Source of the DNA: Clostridium_AD sp964467165
GTDB lineage: Bacteria > Bacillota > Clostridia > Clostridiales > Clostridiaceae
Assembly (NCBI GenBank): GCA_964467165.1
Contig: CAYXOL010000024.1
Span: forward strand, 7,652 to 71,651
Reading direction: 5' to 3'
DNA length: 64,000 nt
The position numbers and the translations under genes were made by a program. How positions within the stretch are numbered: position 1 is the stretch's first letter; the number at the start of each line of letters is the position of its first letter. This document shows positions 1 to 8,938 of the stretch, in pieces. Below the pieces are notes generated by a model. It ran no database searches and had not been told where the DNA came from. It was given only the letters and a program-made list of their open reading frames with translations.

Positions 1-1253
1 CAGAAAAAACAGAGACAACGGCCAATGAAATATCCAATGCAATTGCGGAAGTAGCGTTGGGTGCCACCACTCAATCGGAAGCATCTATTACCACAAAAGA
101 AAATACTCAGCAGATGTGGGAAAATGCAGATAAAATTGCTAAGTTTGCAGAAAATGCAAAAGATATCGCGAAAAATATGGTTTCAGCAATTCAGAGCAAT
201 ACCGAAGTGTTCGCCCAATTTACTAGTAAAATGGAAGAAACAGCAGAATCCAATTCCAAACTAGCCAGTACGATTCAGTCATTGCAAGATGAGATACATA
301 AAATCAATACTATTATTCAAGTGGTTACAGAAATTAGTGAAAGAACTAACTTACTTGCATTAAATGCTGCAATAGAAGCAGCCAGAGCGGGTGAACAAGG
401 TAGGGGGTTTGCGGTGGTGGCCGATGAAGTTCGAAAACTTGCTGAGCAATCCTCGAGTTCGGTTGGGGACATTGGAAAAATCACCACAACCATTATCCAT
501 AAAATTTCTGTAATAAGCAAAGAAGCTAAAGAGGAAGTAATAAAAATTGCAGAGAATGTTGGGTTTGTAGAGCAGGCCAAGGAGTCTCTTAATAAAGTAA
601 TAGATTCAACTAAATTAACTTATGATGCTGTGGATGAAATTTCTATACTGGCAGTAGAAACTGCTAAGGAGGCAGAAAATGTAAATGGACTTATGGACAA
701 GATAAGCTCCGTAACACAGCAATCATTGGCTATTACTGAGGAGGTTTCCGCTGCTGCACAAGAGCAAACAGAAACAATGCATAATATGGCAATTATAGTT
801 GACAAAATGAATAAGACTGCGGATGAAATTGATGGCCAATTAAAGAATTTTACAAGTAAAATTACTTTAGGGGAAAAAGAAAATAATATTATAAAAGAAG
901 GGATAGAAGTATTAAAGTTAATCGCAATAGAGTTAGGTTCAAAAGGATATTCAATAGAGCATACATCTGAATTATTAAAAAATAAAAAGAATGAACATAT
1001 GCAATTTGAATATATTGGAGTTATAGATTTAGACGGAGATATGAAATTTGCAACAGAAGCTATAATTAAAGGCGACAATAATTACTCCTTTAGGCCTTAT
1101 TTTAGAGGAGCTATAAAGGGGGAAGAATTTAGTAGTGAGCCATATATATCTAATATTTCTTATAATTACTGTATTGCTATTTCGGTTCCTTATAAGGATA
1201 GTAGTGGTAAAATAAATGGAGTAGTTATGGCTGATATTTGTATTGGAAATTAA
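1..1253 (+). CDS. methyl-accepting chemotaxis protein, 3' part, with C-terminal Cache-like domain
   Basis: The gene enters from the left edge; its frame is open from base 3, so the TTG at 57 is internal. The visible part is the cytoplasmic coiled coil of a chemoreceptor, with the conserved hairpin tip (ERTNLLALNAAIEAARAG, then GRGFAVVADEVRKLAEQS) that docks CheA and CheW. After the signalling domain (about residue 270 of the visible protein) comes a second domain with the pattern RPYF, then a run resembling Cache/PDC sensors (SEPYIS, CIAISVPY, GKINGVVMADI). Cache domains normally sit outside the cell before the first membrane helix; here it would be cytoplasmic and C-terminal. The missing 5' part should carry any membrane segments. 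It is followed by a strong terminator. Chemoreceptor identity is near certain; the Cache call rests on pattern only. Confidence 0.93.
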   Translation, partial: EKTETTANEISNAIAEVALGATTQSEASITTKENTQQMWENADKIAKFAENAKDIAKNMVSAIQSNTEVFAQFTSKMEETAESNSKLASTIQSLQDEIHKINTIIQVVTEISERTNLLALNAAIEAARAGEQGRGFAVVADEVRKLAEQSSSSVGDIGKITTTIIHKISVISKEAKEEVIKIAENVGFVEQAKESLNKVIDSTKLTYDAVDEISILAVETAKEAENVNGLMDKISSVTQQSLAITEEVSAAAQEQTETMHNMAIIVDKMNKTADEIDGQLKNFTSKITLGEKENNIIKEGIEVLKLIAIELGSKGYSIEHTSELLKNKKNEHMQFEYIGVIDLDGDMKFATEAIIKGDNNYSFRPYFRGAIKGEEFSSEPYISNISYNYCIAISVPYKDSSGKINGVVMADICIGN

Positions 1254-1278
1254 AAAAAGTAGTGGGTATAAGGTAATG

Positions 1279-1326
1279 TAAACAAAAATCGTCTCACTTT
1301 TTAAAGAGTGAGACGATTTTTGTTTA
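1279..1326. terminator. bidirectional terminator between mcp and proS
   Basis: A long inverted repeat has arms near 1281-1300 and 1305-1326 sharing the core CGTCTCACT / AGTGAGACG. It is flanked by an A-run on the left and a T-run on the right, so it can end both the chemoreceptor (+) and the convergent proS transcript (-). Confidence 0.85.
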
Positions 1327-1375
1327 AAAGTTAATTTGAGCACTGATTCTAAGAGTTTTTTAGCTTTTATAAATT

Positions 1376-2812
1376 TTAATAAGCCCTTCCCCAAGTAACC
1401 ATAGCTTTAGCTGGTTTGCCACAACATAAGCAAAGGCCTTTTTCTGATGGTTGATCTAGTGGCATGCATCTTGAAGACGCACCGGCTACTTCTTTTACTT
1501 TTTCTTCGCAAACTAAATCGCCACACCATGGAGCATCAACGAATCCCAATGTTTTATCGAGAAGCTCTTTTAACCCCTCTACGGTGTTTACACTAAAGGT
1601 TCTTTTGTTTTGTATACTTCTAGCTTTTTCAAGTAGTGATTTTTGAATATCTTCTAATATTTCTGGTATTTTTATTTCTAGTTCAGACATTGGAACGATT
1701 ATTTTTTCTCGAGTATCTCGTCTAACTAATACCACTTGATTCTTTTCTATATCTTTTGGTCCAATTTCTAGTCTTAGTGGAACGCCTTTCATTTCGTATT
1801 GGCTAAATTTCCAACCAGCCATTTTGTCGCTTACATCCATTTTTACTCTAGCTATCTTTGACAGCTTATTTTTAAGCTCCGTAGCTTTTTCAATTACGCC
1901 TTCTTTGTGCTGTGCAACTGGAATTATAATAAGTTGAATAGGAGCTACTGCTGGTGGCAGTACTAAACCGCTATCATCACCATGAACCATGATTATTGCA
2001 CCTATAAGTCTTGTAGACATTCCCCAAGAAGTTTGGTGAACGTATTCAAGTTTACCTGTTTTATCTGTATACTGGATGTTAAAGGCTCTGGCAAATCCAT
2101 CCCCGAAGTTATGAGAAGTACCACATTGAAGTGCCTTGCCATCATGCATTAAACTTTCAATTGTATAAGTGTCCTTTGCTCCTGCGAATTTCTCTTTTTC
2201 TGTTTTTTGGCCCTTTATAACTGGAATGGCAAGGGTTTCTTCGCAAAAAGTTGCATATACATCAAGCATTTTAAGGGTTTCTTCTTGTGAGCCTTCTGCA
2301 GTCGCATGAGCAGTATGGCCTTCTTGCCATAGGAATTCTGAGCTTCTAAGGAAAGGTCTTGTGGTTTTTTCCCATCTTACTACGGAGCACCATTGATTAT
2401 ATAATTTTGGAAGATCGTTGTAAGATTGAATTATTTTTGCATAGTGATCACAAAATAATGTCTCCGAAGTAGGTCTTACACAAAGCCTCTCTTCTAATTT
2501 TTCGTTACCGCCATGTGTTACCCAAGCAACCTCTGGCGCGAAGCCTTTAACGTGGTCGGCTTCCTTTTGAAGTAGACTTTCAGGAATGAACATTGGCATA
2601 TATACGTTTTCGTGATCTGTATCTTTAAACATTTTATCTAGGATTCTTTGAATATTTTCCCAAATTGCATAACCATAAGGACGAATTACCATACAACCTC
2701 TTACACTTGCATAATCAGCAAGTTCGGCTTTTTTTACAATATCAGTATACCACTGTGCAAAATCCTCATCCATAGCTGTGATAGATTCTACTAATTTCTT
2801 ATTTTTTTCCAT
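1376..2812 (-). CDS. proS: prolyl-tRNA synthetase, archaeal/eukaryotic-like type (class IIa)
   Basis: Charges tRNA-Pro with proline. About 478 residues, the length of the short ProRS type that lacks the bacterial editing insertion. Visible signatures are RGCMVIRPYGYAIWENIQ near the start, VRPTSETLF, the anticodon-binding domain (QLIIIPVAQ) and a C-terminal zinc-like domain (CGDLVC, CLCCGKPAKAMVTWGRAY) ending in Tyr, as in this type. The start at 2812 is chosen because AGAGGAG lies just upstream; the longer reading upstream would be translated from the T-box leader. It is preceded by a proline T-box and a TTGACA promoter, and is divergent from prdR. Identity is very likely. Confidence 0.96.
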   Translation of the reverse strand: MEKNKKLVESITAMDEDFAQWYTDIVKKAELADYASVRGCMVIRPYGYAIWENIQRILDKMFKDTDHENVYMPMFIPESLLQKEADHVKGFAPEVAWVTHGGNEKLEERLCVRPTSETLFCDHYAKIIQSYNDLPKLYNQWCSVVRWEKTTRPFLRSSEFLWQEGHTAHATAEGSQEETLKMLDVYATFCEETLAIPVIKGQKTEKEKFAGAKDTYTIESLMHDGKALQCGTSHNFGDGFARAFNIQYTDKTGKLEYVHQTSWGMSTRLIGAIIMVHGDDSGLVLPPAVAPIQLIIIPVAQHKEGVIEKATELKNKLSKIARVKMDVSDKMAGWKFSQYEMKGVPLRLEIGPKDIEKNQVVLVRRDTREKIIVPMSELEIKIPEILEDIQKSLLEKARSIQNKRTFSVNTVEGLKELLDKTLGFVDAPWCGDLVCEEKVKEVAGASSRCMPLDQPSEKGLCLCCGKPAKAMVTWGRAY

Positions 2813-2855
2813 AATTAATCTCCTCTCATTTCGTAAAATATATAAAAATGAATAC

Positions 2856-3125
2856 AAAAAAAACTCCATCCCAAAAGGGACCGAGAATATCGGTGGTACC
2901 ACCCTAGTTGATATATAAAATATCCACTCAGTTTCTAGATAACGGTAGAAATCCGCTGTAACTTACTGCAATAAAACATTTCGCACAGAACTCCAAGGTG
3001 GGTTCAAAATGATCTTTTAAAAATCTTACACCAATGATTTTCTCGCTGTGAAAAGATTTCATTTTTACTAATCCTTTTCTTTGTATTGGGTATATTCACT
3101 TTTAATAACAGTTTGCTTTATACTT
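2856..3125 (-). promoter_or_regulatory. T-box leader, proline specifier, controlling proS
   Basis: On the minus strand the leader contains the T-box sequence AGGGTGGTACCACCG (2905-2891), followed by a terminator (2885-2856: CTCGGTCCC, loop TTTT, GGGATGGAG, then a T-run). The specifier context GAACCCACCTTGG at 3005-2993 lines up base for base with the cysteine T-box at 22356, placing CCC (Pro) at 3002-3000 where the other leader has TGC. Known T-box behaviour predicts read-through when tRNA-Pro is uncharged. Confidence 0.92.
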
Positions 3126-3133
3126 TAAAATTA

Positions 3134-3162
3134 ATAATAGAATATAAATAATAATATGTCAA
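3134..3162 (-). promoter_or_regulatory. sigma-A promoter of proS
   Basis: TTGACA at 3162-3157 and TATTAT at 3139-3134 with a 17-base spacer on the minus strand. The predicted start lies just upstream of the T-box leader. Confidence 0.75.
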
Positions 3163-3311
3163 GACTATTTTATTTAGAATTACGGGTTTGGGAATATATT
3201 ATCAAATTATTTGAAATATATTCTAATATGTGTATGAAAAACTAAAATTAGAACAAATTATTTAAAAAAAGTAAAAACAAAGATATTTTATATATAATTT
3301 AAGGGTTTACT

Positions 3312-3339
3312 TTGTTATTTTAAACAAAGCAAGTATAAT
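3312..3339 (+). promoter_or_regulatory. putative sigma-A promoter of prdR
   Basis: TTGTTA (3312-3317), 16-base spacer, TATAAT (3334-3339), about 35 bases before the prdR start. A 7-base inverted repeat CTTTGTT/AACAAAG (3310-3316 and 3323-3329) overlaps the -35 box and spacer and could be an operator. Confidence 0.5.
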
Positions 3340-3374
3340 TAAATTAATAGGGAAATAATAAAGAGGGTGATAAA

Positions 3375-5171
3375 TTGGTAATTGCAGAATTGTTTTATAC
3401 TGTTAAGGAAATAATGAATAAAAAATTCATAAAAGTCAACGCAAATGAAAGTATAAAAGAAGCTTTAAACAAAATGATTGAGGCCAATAAAGACGAAGTT
3501 ATAGTTGTGGACCAAGGAGATATGCTTATTGGGGTTTTTACAAGAAAAGATGTAGCAAAAATAAAACAAAATAATGATATATCATTGGAAGAGGAAGTTA
3601 TAAAATATACCAACAAAGAGATTATCACCATAGATATGAATGCTTCTGCTAGAGTTGCAAGAAATTTGATGATAGAAAATGGAATAGGAAGATTGCCAGT
3701 AATGAAAAATAAAGTTATCAAAGGGGTAATTACTAGCAATAATATAAGAGATACCTTTTATCTGAAGATTGATGAAATGTTTGACCTTCAAAACAATATT
3801 ATTGATAATTTACATGAAGCAGTATGTATTTGTAGTGATAGTGGAATAGTAAACTACTGGAATAAAAGTTCCGAACAATTATATGGTGTAAAGGCTGAAA
3901 ATATAGTTGGGCTACATATTGGGTCTTTTTTTCCTAATGCTATGATTTTAAAAACATTAAAAGATGGTACCCGAATAGATAATATGGAGCATGAACCTAC
4001 TAAAGGGAAATTTGTTATTTTAAGTACAGTGCCTATCTACAATGGTAGTGGAAAATTAGTGGCAGTAGTGTCTACAGATCGAGATGTGACGGAAGTAACA
4101 AGACTCGCAAATCAATTAGAAACAGAAAAAAACAAAGTTAAATTATTGGAGATTGCCTATAAGAAGGAAGTTGCAGCAAACTATAACTTTTCTTCAATTT
4201 TAGGAAAAAACAAAAAGATAATTGAAGCTATTGCAATGTCACAAAAGGTAGCACAAAGTTCTGCCAGTATATTAATTACGGGAGAAAGTGGCACTGGGAA
4301 AGAGGTGTTTGCAAGATCAATTCATGAAGCCAGTGGTAGAGTTGGAAATTTTGTGGCGGTGAATTGTAGCGCCGTTCCGGCTCAATTAATTGAAAGCGAA
4401 GTCTTTGGTTATGTAGAGGGTGCATTTACTGGTGCCATCCGAAAGGGCAAAATAGGAAAATTTGAATTAGCCAATAACGGGACTTTATTTTTAGATGAAA
4501 TCGGGGATATGCCTATGGAAATGCAAGTGAAGTTTTTAAGGGTGCTGCAAGATGGCATAGTGTATCGATTGGGGAGCGAAAAGGGAGTTACTACAGATAC
4601 AAGGATTATAGCTGCTACAAATAGGAATTTAGCTGATTTAATGAAGGAAAAAAAATTTAGAGATGATTTATTTTATAGGTTCGCGGTTGTTCAAATTGAA
4701 TTACCACCACTTAGAGAGCGAAAAGAAGATATAAAGGAATTGGTAGATCTATTTATGAATCAAATAGCTAACAAAGAAAATATAGACATAAAGAATATAG
4801 ATGAAAGAATATACCCACTGCTTTTTAATTGTAAATGGGAAGGTAATATTCGCGAGTTAAAAAATGTAATACAAAGGATGATTGTACTATCTACTGAAGG
4901 GGAAATAACATTGGATAGCCTCCCGGAATACATTTTACACAATGAAGAAGATGAAAAAGAGGTTCCATTATATAATAATGATAGTGAAGTTTTAGAGCAG
5001 GAGCAAAACAAATATGATTTGGTAAAAGCTGTGGAGACTGTAGAAAAAAATATAATAAAAGAAGTATTGCTACTGGTGGGGGGGAATAAGCAGAAAGCTG
5101 CAAAAATATTAAATTTAAAGAGAAGTACCTTATATTACAAATTAAATCAATACGGGCTTTTAGAAAAATAA
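3375..5171 (+). CDS. prdR: PrdR: sigma-54-dependent activator with CBS and PAS sensor domains
   Basis: Bacterial enhancer-binding protein, 598 residues. Order: a CBS pair (residues 10-120), a PAS domain (about 130-240), a sigma-54 AAA+ domain with Walker A GESGTGKE at 303 and an intact sigma-54 contact loop GAFTGA at 349-354, Walker B GTLFLDEI, and a C-terminal Fis-type helix-turn-helix (GGNKQKAAKILNLKRSTLYYKL). The TTG start is chosen because GAGGG lies 7 bases upstream and the next ATG would cut into the first CBS domain. It lies directly upstream of the prd operon and its -24/-12 promoter. In C. difficile PrdR activates proline reductase genes in response to proline; the same role is inferred here. 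CBS domains suggest adenine-nucleotide sensing, but that is inference. Confidence 0.93.
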   Translation: MVIAELFYTVKEIMNKKFIKVNANESIKEALNKMIEANKDEVIVVDQGDMLIGVFTRKDVAKIKQNNDISLEEEVIKYTNKEIITIDMNASARVARNLMIENGIGRLPVMKNKVIKGVITSNNIRDTFYLKIDEMFDLQNNIIDNLHEAVCICSDSGIVNYWNKSSEQLYGVKAENIVGLHIGSFFPNAMILKTLKDGTRIDNMEHEPTKGKFVILSTVPIYNGSGKLVAVVSTDRDVTEVTRLANQLETEKNKVKLLEIAYKKEVAANYNFSSILGKNKKIIEAIAMSQKVAQSSASILITGESGTGKEVFARSIHEASGRVGNFVAVNCSAVPAQLIESEVFGYVEGAFTGAIRKGKIGKFELANNGTLFLDEIGDMPMEMQVKFLRVLQDGIVYRLGSEKGVTTDTRIIAATNRNLADLMKEKKFRDDLFYRFAVVQIELPPLRERKEDIKELVDLFMNQIANKENIDIKNIDERIYPLLFNCKWEGNIRELKNVIQRMIVLSTEGEITLDSLPEYILHNEEDEKEVPLYNNDSEVLEQEQNKYDLVKAVETVEKNIIKEVLLLVGGNKQKAAKILNLKRSTLYYKLNQYGLLEK

Positions 5172-5180
5172 AACTAAAAG

Positions 5181-5216
5181 TGTCAGAAAATAGACATATG
5201 CGTCGGTTTTCTGACA
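5181..5216. promoter_or_regulatory. candidate PrdR upstream activator site
   Basis: Perfect 10-base inverted repeat TGTCAGAAAA (5181-5190) / TTTTCTGACA (5207-5216), about 190 bases before the sigma-54 promoter, the usual distance for an enhancer. A second, imperfect repeat (CTAAAA then GTTTTAG) lies at 5284-5302. No T-run follows, so a prdR terminator is less likely. A CodY-like match (3 mismatches to AATTTTCWGAAAATT) overlaps the left arm. Confidence 0.5.
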
Positions 5217-5401
5217 AAGCTAAAAATGCCTATAAACTCAACAGAAATAGTGATTTATAGAGTTATATAAACAAAAAAGTGTGTCTAAAAACTGACGTTT
5301 TAGCTATTTGCATACCCGATAGCATGTATTGGAAATGCTGATAGGATAGTGTAATCAGTATTTGTAATATCAATAAGTAAGCAATAAAATAAATTAAAAA
5401 G

Positions 5402-5418
5402 TTGGCACGGTAATTGCT
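5402..5418 (+). promoter_or_regulatory. sigma-54 (-24/-12) promoter of the prd operon
   Basis: TTGGCACGGTAATTGCT matches the consensus TTGGCAC-N5-TTGCW perfectly, with correct GG to GC spacing. It lies 35 bases before the prdC start and downstream of the sigma-54 activator gene prdR. Confidence 0.92.
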
Positions 5419-5452
5419 ATATAGTTAAGAGAAAGAATATGGAGGTGGTTTT

Positions 5453-6757
5453 ATGTCAATGACCTATAGATTTCCTCTTAAAATGCATGTAGGTGCACCT
5501 TCTATTGCGATTGTAAAAGAAGGGCAAAATGTTAAAAGAGGCGAGTGTATTGCAAACCCAGAGGGATGCGGTGCTAAAATTCATTCAAGTATCACTGGAG
5601 AAGTAACTAAAATAACAGAAAATGAAATCTTTATTTTAGCGGAAGACAATCAAAGTGCGGATTACATAAAAATTAAAAAATGCGAGAAAATAGAAGATAC
5701 TGCATATGAAGCAGGTATTGTTGGCGCCGGTGGAGCTGGATTTCCAACTCACATTAAATTGAAAACACAAGTGCCGGATGGATATGTAATTGCAAATTGT
5801 GTTGAATGCGAGCCAGCATTACATCATAATATAGCAGTTTTGGAGAAGAACCCACAGAGTGTTATCAAGGGACTAAGATATGCAATGAGTGCAACAGGAG
5901 CTCCAAAGGGATACATAGCAGTAAAAGCAAAAAATAAAAATGCTATTGCGTCACTTAAAAAAGCACTTTCAGGAGCGGTGGATATAGAAGTAAAAGAATT
6001 AAGAGACATGTACCCAATGGGTGAGGAAAGAGCGATGATCCACGAAATATTAGGGATATGGCTTAACCCCGACCAATTGCCTTTTGAAGCGAAATGTGTG
6101 GTTTTGAATGGAGAAACTTTAGAAAACCTAACAAATGCCATAGAAGAAGGTAAACCAGTCATAGATAAGGATGTTACAATAGTTGGGAAGTTAAAAGGTG
6201 GAAATGAGAGCCATGTATTCTTACAGATACCTGTAGGAACTCCAGTAAAACATCTTATTGAAAAAGCTGGTGGCATAGATGGAGAATATGGTGAAATTAT
6301 TATCGGTGGACCTTATACTGGGAAAGCTGAAGATATAGAAAGTGCAGTTGTAACAAAAACCTCAGGTGGTGCAATTGTTACCATACCACTTCCTATGTAT
6401 AAGGGACCAATAGGCCTTCTTGTATGTGCTTGTGCTGCAGATGAAGCAAGACTACGAAATGTTGCAGAAAAAATGCATTCAGAGGTAGTTGGAGTAGCAA
6501 CTTGCAAAAATGTGGTTAAAGTAAGAGGCTTAAACAAATGTTTAACCCCAGGGCATTGTCCAGGTCAAGCAGAGGCCATACTTTATCTTAAAAAACAAGG
6601 CGCAAAAAAAGTATTAATAGCAAATTGTAGTGACTGCTCAAATACAGTAATGTGTATTGCTCCTAAAATGGGCATTCCGGTATATCACCACACAGATCAT
6701 GTATTTAGAACAATAGATTATCCGCTTACAAGAAGATTACCAATGGAAGAAAGATAA
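5453..6757 (+). CDS. prdC: PrdC: RnfC-like electron-transfer protein of the proline reductase cluster
   Basis: 434 residues resembling RnfC/NQR-F barrel and SLBB proteins. It has an N-terminal lipoyl-like sandwich, a glycine-rich nucleotide/flavin region (VGAGGAGFPTHIKL, about 88-101), the RnfC-type CVECEP motif, an SLBB-type segment (VTIVGKLKGG) and a Cys-rich C-terminus (NCSDCSNTVMCIAP). It is thought to pass electrons from NADH to proline reductase. PrdC is described as a selenoprotein in some Stickland clostridia; here the frame has no internal UGA, so this would be a cysteine version. GGAGGTGG precedes the start. It is the first gene after the sigma-54 promoter, 66 bases before prdA. Confidence 0.9.
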   Translation: MSMTYRFPLKMHVGAPSIAIVKEGQNVKRGECIANPEGCGAKIHSSITGEVTKITENEIFILAEDNQSADYIKIKKCEKIEDTAYEAGIVGAGGAGFPTHIKLKTQVPDGYVIANCVECEPALHHNIAVLEKNPQSVIKGLRYAMSATGAPKGYIAVKAKNKNAIASLKKALSGAVDIEVKELRDMYPMGEERAMIHEILGIWLNPDQLPFEAKCVVLNGETLENLTNAIEEGKPVIDKDVTIVGKLKGGNESHVFLQIPVGTPVKHLIEKAGGIDGEYGEIIIGGPYTGKAEDIESAVVTKTSGGAIVTIPLPMYKGPIGLLVCACAADEARLRNVAEKMHSEVVGVATCKNVVKVRGLNKCLTPGHCPGQAEAILYLKKQGAKKVLIANCSDCSNTVMCIAPKMGIPVYHHTDHVFRTIDYPLTRRLPMEER

Positions 6758-6823
6758 AAAAATAAGGACGAAAACAATTAATAATTGTTTTATGCTCCAG
6801 ATAAATACGAGGAGGTTATGTTC

Positions 6824-8929
6824 ATGTCAATGAGTGATGAGCACGCAGCAGAATTTAAAAACGAAGTGGCAGTTGTATGTTGTAGAACAGAAGAGGGAAC
6901 AATTCTTACTGCAGCCAATTTAGAAGATCCATCAATATTCCCAGATTTAGTGGATTCAGGACTTCTAACAATACCAGGAAACTGTTTAAAAGTAGGTCAG
7001 GTTATAGGAGCAAAACTTACTAAAACAATTGACTCTTTAACACCACTAACACCAGAAATAGTGGAGGGTTTTATTGCTGCAGTTAAGGAAGAGAAAGTAG
7101 CAGAATTAACTGAGGGTAATGAAAAGGCAGTATTAAAAGATAATAAAAATGCAGGAGATGTTATTACAGCTGCAGATTTAGAAAATCCAATGCATTTTGA
7201 TAAACTACAAGATTCTCTACTTGTAAAATTAGATGAGAGTGTTTTAAGTAGAAGTGAAGTAATTGGGGCAACTTTAAAGGTGGACGCTGTTGCATTAACT
7301 CCTATAACAGCAAATATGCTAGAAGGATTTAAGGAGGAAGTATTATTGAAAGATGAAACGCCAGTAATGTCATCTGTTATAAATGGTGGAATATTAAAGA
7401 TTAAAATTGCAGAAGGCAAGGGCATTGATATAGAAATTCCACTTAATTCATTTAGTCAAAACACAGTTCAAGCAGTACAAACAGCAAAAACAGCAACTGC
7501 TGGAATGACTGTAGCAAAAGAAGTTGTACCTGAAAGTAAGGCTCCAGAAGTAAAGTGTGAAGACAAAATTGTAAGAACACTTGTTAAAAAGCATTTTAAA
7601 ATAGAGGAAGTTAAATTTGGACCTGTTACTAAAATTGATGGAACAACACTTTATATTAGAGAAAATGTCTGCTCAGATGCTGTAAAAATCAGCGACCTTG
7701 TTACAGATATTAAAATTGATATAATTACACCAGAAAAGTACAACACATATAGTGAAACAATTATGGATGTACAGCCAATTGCTACAAAAGAGGGAGATCA
7801 TAAATTAGGTCAAGGGGTAACAAGAGTACTTGACGGCGTTATCGTTATGGTTACTGGAACAGATGAAAATGGAGTTCAAATTGGAGAATTTGGTTCTTCA
7901 GAAGGAATACTTGAAGAAAATATTATGTGGGGAAGACCAGGCGCGCCAGATAAAGGCGAAATTTTTATTAAGACTCAAGTTACAATACTTGCAGGAACAA
8001 ATATGGAAAGACCGGGTCCATTTGCTGCACATAAAGCATCAGATGTGATAACTCAAGAAATTAGAGAAGTACTTAAAACATTAGATGAAAGTTTAGTAGT
8101 GAATAGTGAAGAATTTGTTCAATATAGAAGAACTGGAAGAAAGAAAATAGTAGTAGTAAAAGAAATCATGGGTCAAGGCGCAATGCATGATAACTTAATT
8201 CTCCCTGTAGAGCCAGTTGGAATACTTGGTGGAAAACCAAACGTTGATCTTGGAAATTTACCAATTGTACTTTCACCACTAGAAGTATTAGATGGTGGAA
8301 TTCATGCATTAACTTGCATAGGACCAGCATCTAAGGAGTGTTCAAGACATTACTGGAGAGAACCACTTGTTATAGAAGCAATGAATGACCCAGAAGTTGA
8401 TCTTTGTGGAGTTGTATTTGTAGGAAGTCCGCAAATTAATAGTGAAAAGTTTTATGTATCTGAAAGACTTGGAATGACTGTTGAGACAATGGATGTTGCA
8501 GGTGCAATTGTTACAACAGAAGGATTCGGAAATAATCATATAGACTTTGCGAGTCATATTGAACAAATAGGTATGCGCGGAATTGGTGTTGTAGGAATGT
8601 CATTCTGTGGAGTGCAAGGTGCTCTAGTTGTTGGAAATAAGTACACTAAGTACATGGTTGACAATAATAAATCAGAAGCTGGAATTGAAAATGAAGTTTT
8701 AGGTTGTAATACTCTTTGCAAAGAAGATGCAATAAGAGCACTTGCAATGCTTAAAGCTGCAATTGCAGGAGAAGAAGTAGTGGCAGCAGAAAGAAAATGG
8801 AATCCAAATGTAAAAGAAAGCAATCTTGAAGCAGTTGAGAAATCATATACGGTTTCTATTGAAAGAGTTGAAAATGAAACTTCAATTCCGGAAAGCAAAA
8901 AAAGATTAGAAAAATATTCAACCAAATAA
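6824..8929 (+). CDS. prdA: PrdA: D-proline reductase proprotein (pyruvoyl-forming)
   Basis: Precursor of the two PrdA-derived subunits of D-proline reductase, which cleaves D-proline to 5-aminovalerate. The family is cut at an internal Thr-Cys and the Cys becomes a pyruvoyl cofactor; the likely site is ALTCIGPASKE, Cys498 (TGC at 8315). The C-terminal fragment would be about 204 residues, near the known 23 kDa. The N-terminal fragment is longer than the roughly 420 residues I recall from other species, apparently because a module repeats: residues 25-90 and 111-172 share AA(N/D)LE(D/N)P, VIGA and LTP. Residues 250-701 are homologous to PrdD plus PrdE. Start 6824 is chosen for GAGGAGG 8 bases upstream; ATGs also occur at 6818 and 6830. 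Confidence 0.95.
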   Translation: MSMSDEHAAEFKNEVAVVCCRTEEGTILTAANLEDPSIFPDLVDSGLLTIPGNCLKVGQVIGAKLTKTIDSLTPLTPEIVEGFIAAVKEEKVAELTEGNEKAVLKDNKNAGDVITAADLENPMHFDKLQDSLLVKLDESVLSRSEVIGATLKVDAVALTPITANMLEGFKEEVLLKDETPVMSSVINGGILKIKIAEGKGIDIEIPLNSFSQNTVQAVQTAKTATAGMTVAKEVVPESKAPEVKCEDKIVRTLVKKHFKIEEVKFGPVTKIDGTTLYIRENVCSDAVKISDLVTDIKIDIITPEKYNTYSETIMDVQPIATKEGDHKLGQGVTRVLDGVIVMVTGTDENGVQIGEFGSSEGILEENIMWGRPGAPDKGEIFIKTQVTILAGTNMERPGPFAAHKASDVITQEIREVLKTLDESLVVNSEEFVQYRRTGRKKIVVVKEIMGQGAMHDNLILPVEPVGILGGKPNVDLGNLPIVLSPLEVLDGGIHALTCIGPASKECSRHYWREPLVIEAMNDPEVDLCGVVFVGSPQINSEKFYVSERLGMTVETMDVAGAIVTTEGFGNNHIDFASHIEQIGMRGIGVVGMSFCGVQGALVVGNKYTKYMVDNNKSEAGIENEVLGCNTLCKEDAIRALAMLKAAIAGEEVVAAERKWNPNVKESNLEAVEKSYTVSIERVENETSIPESKKRLEKYSTK

Positions 8930-8938
8930 GGAGATACA

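Noticed and set aside
57..1253. Complete gene starting at TTG 57
   Set aside because: The same frame is open to base 3 and encodes chemoreceptor coiled coil upstream, so the gene is truncated by the window edge.
5181..5216. prdR terminator
   Set aside because: The inverted repeat is followed by AAGC and not by a T-run; an activator-binding site fits better.
5453..6757. Selenocysteine in PrdC
   Set aside because: The frame has no in-frame TGA and the gene ends in TAA at the expected C-terminus.
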